Assembly: GCF_000426605.1 (NCBI RefSeq)
Contig: NZ_AUFR01000018.1
Span: 1 to 58,461 of the forward strand
Direction: 5' to 3'
Source: Propionibacterium acidifaciens DSM 21887
GTDB taxonomy: Bacteria > Actinomycetota > Actinomycetes > Propionibacteriales > Propionibacteriaceae
DNA: 58,461 bases
Shown: positions 51,974 through 58,461 of the stretch, one piece after another
Position numbering within the stretch: the stretch's first letter is position 1
Layout: the number at the start of each line of letters is the position of its first letter
Position numbers and translations under genes: made by a program
The notes under the pieces: model-generated
The model's database searches: none
The model's input: only the letters and a program-made list of their open reading frames with translations
What the model was told of the DNA's origin: nothing

Positions 51974-54900
51974 ATGACGATCCCCCTCACGGCGTCAGGG
52001 GTTGCGCGAATCGAGGACGCCTACCGATTAGTCCCCTCACAAGCAAGTATGCTGTCGGAATGCCTTGCCTCCGACGATCGTAGTCTCTACGTCGAACAGA
52101 TAGTCCTACGTCTCACCGGAGCGTTCGATCTTACAAGGTTTCAACGAGCGTGGGCGCAGGTCATGCAGGCGTGCCCTCCTCTCCGCACTGTGTTCGCGTG
52201 GCGCGGCGTCGAACCGCTGCAGGTCGTGTTGCGCTCGATCGAGCCGGGGTGGGACGTGCGAGACCTCAGCGGGCTCACTGTCCAGCAGCAAGATGACGAG
52301 ATCCGTCGCTTCGTGGTCGCTGACCGTGCTGCCGGCTTTGATCTGCGCCGTGGGCCGCTGACGCGTTTTGCGCTGTTTTTCTTGGGCGATGATTCACAAG
52401 CTTTTGTGTGGACGCACCATCACCTGATCATGGACGGCTGGAGCGTCGCCTTGCTCGTCACCACGGTCGCCAAGGCTTACGCGGACGGAGACCAACCCAC
52501 CCCGCAGGGCCGGGCTCACCACGAGTTCGTAGATTGGCTGGCTGCCCGCGATGATTCCGAAGGACGGGAGTTCTGGCAGCAGCAGCTGTCCGGCTATGTT
52601 CCCGAACCTCTTCCAGGTATCGGGTCGATTCCTGGAAGCGAAATGACCGATCCCGACGTCGACTCGTGGGTGCAGCACACCATACCTGAAGTTATCTTGC
52701 GACAATGGGAGAAGAGCTTGGCTGGGGAGAGGATCACTCTGTCCGCCCTGGTGACTGCCGCTTGGGCGATCACTGTCCAGCGCCATGCTGGTGCGGCAGA
52801 AACCGTCGTCGGCCTCACGAACGCTAGCCGCCCGTTGGACCTTCCCGGGGCAACCCAGCACGTCGGCGTCTATGTCGATGTGGCACCGCTTCGGCTGGCT
52901 CCCCCCGAGGGCGTCACCGTCCGCCAGTGGTTACACGAGGTGCAACAACAGTCACGTGCCGTGATGGAGCACAGCTTCTCCGGTGATCGTGAATTACCGA
53001 AGTCACCGGACTCGGTCGGGGTACCGTTGCTGCAGAACTCGGTGGTGCTCCAGAACTCCTTGCAAGACGGGGACGCTTGGAACCACTTCGCTGACCTCCG
53101 CATCGACAGCGTGGATTTCTTCGTCCGCACCGGGGTTCCGATCATGCTGATGGCTTTTACTCACCAAGGTTTGCGGCTGCGCTGCATCTTTGACCCCTAT
53201 CGGGTGGAACGCTCAGTGGCACAGAAGTTTCTCGACCATTTCATTGTCGTGCTGAGGGCCATGGCCGAAGCTCCGGAGACGCTGGTGAACGAGCTACCAT
53301 TACTCACTGACTCTGAGCGAGCGCTCGTCGACTCGACCAATGCGACGGACAGGACGGTCGGCATTCCCGGCGTGCACCATCGTTTCGTCGAGTTAGCTCA
53401 TACAGAACCCACTCGGGTCGCGCTCGATGGTATCTCAGGACAGCTCACTTATGGCGAGGTGGAGGAGCGAACCGGAAGACTCGCGTCATGGCTGGTCGCG
53501 GCGGGAGCAGGTCCCGAGCGCATCGTTGCGCTGGTGATGGGACGCTCCTCGGACCTTGTTGAGGCAATGCTTGCTACCCATCGCGCGGGTGCTGCTTTCT
53601 GCGTCGTGAATCCCCAGGAGCCGGCCCAGCGCTGGGAGATTCTCCGCGAGGATCTTGAGCCCGCTGTTGTGGTCGTGCGAAGGGATGAGATTCCCGACGA
53701 TTTGGTAGATGATCCGGACGTTCTTGTGTTCGAGGACTCTGTTGCCTCGCCCGGGCCTGAGGTCTCACTCCCCACGACCACTGATGCTGACCAGCTGGCT
53801 TACATCGTGTTCACCTCTGGATCGACCGGCAAGCCCAAGGGAGTTATGGTCACTCATGGCGGCCTACGCAACGTCGTGGACCACGAGATCGACCGGATGG
53901 AACTAGCGCCGGAGCATCGGGTATTACAATTCTGTGCGATCAGCTTTGACGTCTTCGTGTTGGAGGTCTTTGTCACCTTCGGCGTAGGGGCGACGCTGGT
54001 GGTCGGGCGGGACGAGGACGTGGCCCCCACCGGACGCATGGTGGAATTCATGCGTCGCCTCGGAGTTACACATGCGATCTATACCCCGTCGGCGGTGTCT
54101 GCTCTGCCCGTTCCTTTGGAGGTCCCCTCGCTGCAGATGCTCGGATTGGTGGGCGAGAAGTGTTCCCTCGACCTCGTTGAGCAGTACGCGGGACGCTACC
54201 GGGTGCTCAACCTGTACGGCCCGGCGGAGGCCAGCATCGTGACTCTTGATCATTACTGCACCCCCTCTGAGGGAGATCCCCCGATCGGGACACCGACCTA
54301 CAACACCCAAGCTAACATTTTTGGTCCCGGCCACACAGAGATTCCATTCGAAACGCCCGGCGAGCTGTTCCTTGGGGGCGCGAGCCTGGCCCGCGGTTAC
54401 CTCAAGCAGCCCGACGCAACCGAGCGGGCCTTCCAGACGACACGCCTCGGCCGTCTCTACGCAACAGGTGATCTGGTCAGTAGGCGCGATGACGGGCTTG
54501 TGTTGTTCAAGGGACGCACGGACGATCAAGTCAAGGTGCGTGGTTTCCGGGTTGAGCCTGCCGAGATCGAACATGCGTTGCTCGCGCATCCTGAGGTCAT
54601 CAGAGTTGTCGTTGTGGGACGCGGTTCTGGAGTCGACCGTGGCCTTAGCGCGTACGTGGTCCTCAATCCGGAGCAGGAAGCTGGCTCGGAGGCAGCCAGT
54701 GAGCGTGTCGAATCATGGCGTCAGCTCTACGAGGCGATCTACGAGACGGCCAATCATGAGAACGATGAGCATCGACGCTTCGTCGGCTGGCGGGACTCGT
54801 TCGGAAACCAGAAGATTCCCACCGATCAGATGAGTCGATGGGGCGCCGAGGCTGTCTCTCGGGTTCTGGCGAGCGAGCCCGCGAATGTGCTCGACGTGGG

Positions 54901-57055
54901 CTGCGGCACAGGGGTCATCCTACTTCCCCTTGCTGTCGCAGGGGTCGACGTCACCGGCGTCGATATCTCCAAGCGTGCCCTCGACGAGGTCCGCCGCAGC
55001 ACTGACGCGCTCGGATCTGGTGCTGGCCAGATCCACCTCCAAGCGGCTTCCGCTGATGGCATAGCCGACATCGACGAGACCTTCGATGCTGTCGTCTTGA
55101 ACTCGGTGGTTCAATACTTCCCCTCGTCGGACTATCTCACCCGCGTCTTGGACTTGGCATGGTCAAAATTACGTCCGGGCGGTCAGCTGTTCGTAGGTGA
55201 TGTGCGGTCTTTGCAGCTACTGCCAGAATTCCATCTCGCCCGACTGGCTGAACACGAGCGGAAATCCGGTGATCCGGTCACCGTCGAAAGGGTCCGAGTT
55301 GCGATGCGCGATGACGAAGAGCTGGTTCTCAGCCCCTCTTTCTTCTCCTCGTGGGCAGCGGACAAGCCTGACGCGAGAGTTTCTCCAGTCGCCAAGCAGT
55401 TACCAGATTTCCACGAGATGTCGCTTTTTCGTTACGATGTTCGCATCCTCAGGGTGAGAGATCTAGCTGGGTCAGCCGAATTTCCCTCGAGGACGTGTGA
55501 AGTAAGGGGCCTTGATGGCTTGTGGAGGGCGATCGGTGACAACTTGCCGATCATCCTCGTCGAGGGCATTCGCGATTCCAGGACGGTGGCCCTTGTTGAT
55601 GAGTGGGTGGCGCTCGACAGAGGAGAATCCCCCGTCGGCGGTGAGCCGGTCGATGTGGCAGATGTCGCTGTGCGGCTGGCTGGCATGGGGTATGAGATGG
55701 ACGCTGTTTTAGGCGACCAAGCGGGAGCGCTTCGGCTGCTGGTGTCACGCGGCCTGAGCGTGGAAGCGCGGGCTGCGCTCACGTCGCAATTCGCAGACGG
55801 GACGCAGGCGAATCGTGGCGTGAACTCACCGCTCGAACGACGCAGGGAGACGCGCGTCGTGGAGGATTTGTACCGGCTCGCCGAAAACACTCTGCCGATG
55901 CATATGAGACCAGACAGCATCACTGTCTTGGCGGAGCTTCCCATGAATTCTAACAACAAGGTCGACAAGGCGCGTCTGCCGGATCCGGTTTCCATCGAGC
56001 GGACCGAAGCTGACGCTGACGCGGCCGACGCCGTCGAGTTCGTCGTGTCGCGGCTCTTCGGGGAGGTTCTCCACGCCTCTCCGCTTCCAGTGACCCTCAA
56101 CTTCTTCCACGCCGGTGGCAACTCATTGCTGGGTATGGCCCTGTGCTCGAGAGTTAACGAGAGCTTCGGCGTCAGCATTGAGCTTAGGGAACTACTGGAG
56201 GAACCCACACCGCGCCGCATGGCGAGACTGATTCGGAAGGCGTTCGATGATAAAAGACGTCGTCCGAACACGGTGGTGCTGCTTCAGGATGGCTCGTCAC
56301 AGCCGGTCTTCCTTGTCCATGCGGCTGCCGGTAATGCGATGGCCTACCTTCCCCTCGTGCAGGGGCTTTCCAGCGGTACGAGGATTTACGGTTTGCAGGA
56401 ACCTGACAGCGACACCGAACTCACATCCCTGAAGCAGCTTGCTGAGTACTACGTAGGAAGGGTGCTCGACCTGAATCCAGACGGCTCTTGCGTGGTGGGT
56501 GGCTGGTCGTTCGGCGGCGTTGTCGCTTCGATAATGGCCGAGTTGCTGGCCGAGCGGGGACACCGAGTTCGCTTGGTCATCATGGACGCGTCGGTTCCTG
56601 ATCCACAGATGGGATTTGGGTTGAATCGAGCTCGATTTGCACTCTATCTGTCGCATCGCCTCGGACCCAGAGTCACGGAGGTGGCCAACGAGATGGGTGA
56701 TGAGGGCACAGACGACGAATTCGTCGAAAGGGTCATCGCTGAGTCAAATGTGGACGGAATGGGGGTCGCCGACGTGCTCCGTGATCTCAAGTCAGCCTAC
56801 CGCAAGAGTATTAGCTTGTTGAGTTCATTCCGGGCACCCGTGTTCAACGGGGAAGCGATTCTTTACCGAGCGACGGACCAGTCCCTCGGGACGAGCGAGA
56901 CCATGAACACCAGTGAGGATCTGGGCTGGGGACAACACTTGTCTGGGCTACGTATTGTGCCAATTAAGGGTAATCACGTCACGATGATGTTCGAGCCGGG
57001 TGTCGCTGCTCTCGCGTCTGACCTTGCTCGGCGATTGATTGAGTGGGGTGTATAG
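51974..57055 (+). CDS. NRPS: C-A(N-methyltransferase)-PCP-TE, terminal module
   Basis: The 1693-residue protein adds one amino acid and releases the product. The C domain (about 15-440) has HHLIMDG with catalytic His150. The A domain starts about 460: A3 FTSGSTGKPKGV, A5 NLYGPAEAS, A7 YATGDLV, A8 GRTDDQVKVRGFRVEPAEIE. An N-methyltransferase (VLDVGCGTG about 972) is inserted between A8 and the A10 NNKVDK, the usual site for N-MT. PCP Ser1384 (GGNSLLG), then TE with Ser1512 in GWSFGG, Asp in VIMDASVP and His in GNHVTMMF. The binding pocket reads roughly D-V-L-I-G-V-L-I-V by hand alignment to GrsA; I cannot match it to a known amino acid. TE may hydrolyse or cyclise the product. Confidence 0.94.
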   Translation: MTIPLTASGVARIEDAYRLVPSQASMLSECLASDDRSLYVEQIVLRLTGAFDLTRFQRAWAQVMQACPPLRTVFAWRGVEPLQVVLRSIEPGWDVRDLSGLTVQQQDDEIRRFVVADRAAGFDLRRGPLTRFALFFLGDDSQAFVWTHHHLIMDGWSVALLVTTVAKAYADGDQPTPQGRAHHEFVDWLAARDDSEGREFWQQQLSGYVPEPLPGIGSIPGSEMTDPDVDSWVQHTIPEVILRQWEKSLAGERITLSALVTAAWAITVQRHAGAAETVVGLTNASRPLDLPGATQHVGVYVDVAPLRLAPPEGVTVRQWLHEVQQQSRAVMEHSFSGDRELPKSPDSVGVPLLQNSVVLQNSLQDGDAWNHFADLRIDSVDFFVRTGVPIMLMAFTHQGLRLRCIFDPYRVERSVAQKFLDHFIVVLRAMAEAPETLVNELPLLTDSERALVDSTNATDRTVGIPGVHHRFVELAHTEPTRVALDGISGQLTYGEVEERTGRLASWLVAAGAGPERIVALVMGRSSDLVEAMLATHRAGAAFCVVNPQEPAQRWEILREDLEPAVVVVRRDEIPDDLVDDPDVLVFEDSVASPGPEVSLPTTTDADQLAYIVFTSGSTGKPKGVMVTHGGLRNVVDHEIDRMELAPEHRVLQFCAISFDVFVLEVFVTFGVGATLVVGRDEDVAPTGRMVEFMRRLGVTHAIYTPSAVSALPVPLEVPSLQMLGLVGEKCSLDLVEQYAGRYRVLNLYGPAEASIVTLDHYCTPSEGDPPIGTPTYNTQANIFGPGHTEIPFETPGELFLGGASLARGYLKQPDATERAFQTTRLGRLYATGDLVSRRDDGLVLFKGRTDDQVKVRGFRVEPAEIEHALLAHPEVIRVVVVGRGSGVDRGLSAYVVLNPEQEAGSEAASERVESWRQLYEAIYETANHENDEHRRFVGWRDSFGNQKIPTDQMSRWGAEAVSRVLASEPANVLDVGCGTGVILLPLAVAGVDVTGVDISKRALDEVRRSTDALGSGAGQIHLQAASADGIADIDETFDAVVLNSVVQYFPSSDYLTRVLDLAWSKLRPGGQLFVGDVRSLQLLPEFHLARLAEHERKSGDPVTVERVRVAMRDDEELVLSPSFFSSWAADKPDARVSPVAKQLPDFHEMSLFRYDVRILRVRDLAGSAEFPSRTCEVRGLDGLWRAIGDNLPIILVEGIRDSRTVALVDEWVALDRGESPVGGEPVDVADVAVRLAGMGYEMDAVLGDQAGALRLLVSRGLSVEARAALTSQFADGTQANRGVNSPLERRRETRVVEDLYRLAENTLPMHMRPDSITVLAELPMNSNNKVDKARLPDPVSIERTEADADAADAVEFVVSRLFGEVLHASPLPVTLNFFHAGGNSLLGMALCSRVNESFGVSIELRELLEEPTPRRMARLIRKAFDDKRRRPNTVVLLQDGSSQPVFLVHAAAGNAMAYLPLVQGLSSGTRIYGLQEPDSDTELTSLKQLAEYYVGRVLDLNPDGSCVVGGWSFGGVVASIMAELLAERGHRVRLVIMDASVPDPQMGFGLNRARFALYLSHRLGPRVTEVANEMGDEGTDDEFVERVIAESNVDGMGVADVLRDLKSAYRKSISLLSSFRAPVFNGEAILYRATDQSLGTSETMNTSEDLGWGQHLSGLRIVPIKGNHVTMMFEPGVAALASDLARRLIEWGV

Positions 57056-57134
57056 TGGTTTGTTGATATAGCCGGCATGAGACGAAACCGTATTTTTCGT
57101 GGATTTCCTGTGCCGTTTCGGATGCGGTGGGGGC
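57056..57134. other. Right boundary of the island, A/T-rich junction
   Basis: 79 bp between the NRPS stop and the IS630 remnant, markedly A/T-rich (GTGGTTTGTTGATATAGCC and following). It probably contains the IS terminal repeat, but its partner end was not found. Confidence 0.35.
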
Positions 57135-58195
57135 GTGCAGGTTGAGGTCACCTTGGAAGAAACAGCCGTCCTGATCAGGTGGAGGAAGCGTTCCGACAAT
57201 CATGTGTTGGTACGGATGAAAGCAGAAGCGATCCTGTACGCCTCTGAAGGAGTCGGAATCGGCATCATCGCGAAGATGGTTGAGCGCACTGGGAGGACGG
57301 TGCAGGAATGGCTGGCCGAGTGGCGGGGCACCAGGATGCGCCGGGTCCCGGCCGGGCATGCGGGGAACCAGGACGCGGTGGAACCCGCCCGCGTCCGGAA
57401 GGAAGAACTCTCGCCCGACCGCTCTCCCGGTCTGGTGTCCGCGCCGGGTTCTGGGACGTCCCGGCGATACGTGACGCCGTGAAGACCCTGTTCGACGTGG
57501 AATACCAGTCGGACTCCTCGTACCGGCTGCTCCTGCGCCTGTGCGGGCCGAACCCCGGACCGCCCGACCCGTTCGACGAGCACCGCGACGAGCCGGCCAC
57601 CACCAGACGCGCGGCCTGGGCGACGCCCCAGGTCAAGAGCTTGTCGTGCCAGGGCTGGGAGGTCCACACCGCAAGATTGAGGTCCGCTTGGAGCACGAGG
57701 CCTGGACCCGCCGCATGCAGCTCCCGAAAGGACAACGCACCAGACCGGTCCGTGGACCGGAAGAAGACGTCCCAGTCCTTCTCCGGCGCCCTCCCCCCGA
57801 CCAGCAGAACAGTCACGCCGTACCCGATCGAGGGGAACCGGAACACCTGGCAGACAATCCTCGCACCGGACCTGCTCCAACGAGAAACCGAGGCAGAGAA
57901 GATCGCGGTCGTCCTGGACAACGCCCGCCCCCACCACGCCAGAGCACTGACCGGCCTCCACGAGCCGGGTCAGCTGCTGGAGCGCATCACGCCGATTCAT
58001 CCGCCGCCGTACGCGCCCGACCACAACCCGGTCGAGCATGTCCGGAACGCGGCCAAGAGCAACATCGCGAACATTCAGCGCGAGGCCCCCGAAGAAACCT
58101 TCGGCGCGTTCGCCTCATGCGTCACCGGCCGCACTGTCGACTACGACTTCGAGCACTGGAGTGTTTGGTGTTTTTCGGGCGGTGGGTGGAAGTGA
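57135..58195 (+). pseudogene. Decayed IS630-family transposase
   Basis: The N-terminal part (GTG 57135 to about 57340) encodes the IS630 helix-turn-helix region with EAILYASEGVGIGIIAKMVE and TVQEWLAEW. The match then moves to another frame at about 57440 (FWDVPAIRDAVKTLFDVEYQ, SDSSYRLLLRLCG), shifts again around 57670-57720 (RLEHEAWTRRMQLPKG), and returns from about 57730 to KIAVVLDNARPHHA and PPYAPDHNPVEHV, ending DYDFEHW. The second catalytic Asp and the Glu are still readable, but the segment around the first Asp is damaged. At least three frameshifts make it inactive. It abuts the low-G+C cluster on its right side. Confidence 0.85.
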
Positions 58196-58461
58196 TCGAG
58201 GTGGGGTTGGGTCGTGTCGGTGCCGGGATGCGGTGCGGGGTTTGGGGGGCGGGTCGTTCTCGGGATCGTCCCGGGGGTCCGGGCCGGTGGCCGGGGTGGC
58301 CGGATCGTACGGTCTTGTGGTGCGGGCGGTCGGGGGCCGGGTCGCGGGGTGGCGGGGGGAGCGCCCCGGTCTCGGCGTTGATGCCGTGACCGTGGAGGGG
58401 CGCGCCGGGATCGGGCGGCTGAGGGCGGGGCTCCGGGAGGCCCGCGTGGGGGACGGGTTCC
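58196..58461 (+). other. Right edge: unidentified sequence, possible start of a gene
   Basis: The region returns to very high G+C. A plus-strand frame is open from about 58232 to the window end, with candidate GTG starts at 58232, 58287 and 58386; it reads, for instance, GSYGLVVRAVGGRVAGW. No ribosome binding site is convincing and no family is recognised, so it may be coding or simply a G/C-rich open frame. Confidence 0.25.

Larger units (their letters stand above)
26755..57055 (+). other. Hybrid FAAL-type I PKS-NRPS biosynthetic gene cluster
   Basis: Seven co-directional genes make one assembly line: FAAL, three PKS proteins with four modules, a type II thioesterase, a KS-AT-PCP-epimerase-like protein and a terminal NRPS with TE. 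Five junctions are overlaps or gaps below about 70 bp, so a single long transcript is likely. Domain count is five KS, four AT (one with a substituted active site), three DH, one ER, four KR, one C, one A with N-methyltransferase and one TE. The expected product is a fatty-acyl-primed, partly reduced polyketide capped by one N-methyl amino acid. I do not recognise a known cluster with this order. Confidence 0.9.

Noticed and set aside
54020-54260. Assigning a specific amino acid to the NRPS A domain
   Set aside because: The hand-derived pocket (about D-V-L-I-G-V-L-I-V) does not match a code I know, and alignment by eye around these positions is uncertain.
1-58461. tRNA and rRNA genes
   Set aside because: The intergenic gaps were scanned for cloverleaf-like TTCRA and acceptor pairing patterns and none was convincing.

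Overview
The window comes from a high-G+C actinobacterium. Most genes are strongly G/C-biased with many GTG starts and short ATGA/GTGA overlaps. A crgA-trpG pair, an actinobacterial 2-oxoacid dehydrogenase set, and a very long protein that looks like PPi-dependent PEP carboxykinase (an enzyme known from propionic acid bacteria) suggest Propionibacteriaceae or a near relative. That placement is inference.

Layout. 1-888: an IS transposase fragment running off the left edge, a short DUF4267-like ORF and a strong terminator hairpin. 889-4140: a minus-strand FecCD-type ABC importer operon (permease, ATPase, lipoprotein) behind a cobalamin riboswitch, with a hairpin abutting the permease start codon. 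4276-7726: E1alpha, E1beta and E2 of a branched-chain/pyruvate-type dehydrogenase; E2 seems to lack its E3-binding domain. 7975-9395: crgA and trpG/pabA, divergent, with repeat-bearing gaps. 9449-14936: the PPi-PEPCK candidate and a membrane-anchored HtrA-like protease. 15422-18209: a superfamily 2 helicase and a SanA/YdcF-like protein. 18337-21560: a second, differently ordered cobalamin-riboswitch ABC importer operon. 21832-26505: argS run together with larE, larB and larC (nickel-pincer nucleotide cofactor synthesis); larA is not in the window.

26636-57055: a roughly 30-kb biosynthetic gene cluster of clearly lower G+C, preceded by a good -35/-10 promoter and followed by a decayed IS630 transposase, so probably acquired. 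Its six biosynthetic ORFs plus a type II thioesterase lie on one strand, mostly with 4-bp overlaps. Order: FAAL; ACP-KS-AT-DH-KR-ACP; KS-KR-ACP (no AT) plus KS-AT-DH-ER-KR-ACP; KS-AT-DH-KR-ACP; TEII; KS-AT-PCP-epimerase-like; C-A(N-methyltransferase)-PCP-TE. The logic is an activated fatty acid starter, up to five ketide modules, one N-methylated amino acid, then TE release. Two of five KS modules have no usable cis AT: one lacks the domain, and the other has Asp in place of the catalytic Ser (GHDIG). An epimerase-like domain sits on a polyketide carrier. No regulator, exporter or phosphopantetheinyl transferase gene was seen. I do not recognise this cluster; it is the best candidate for an undescribed system here.
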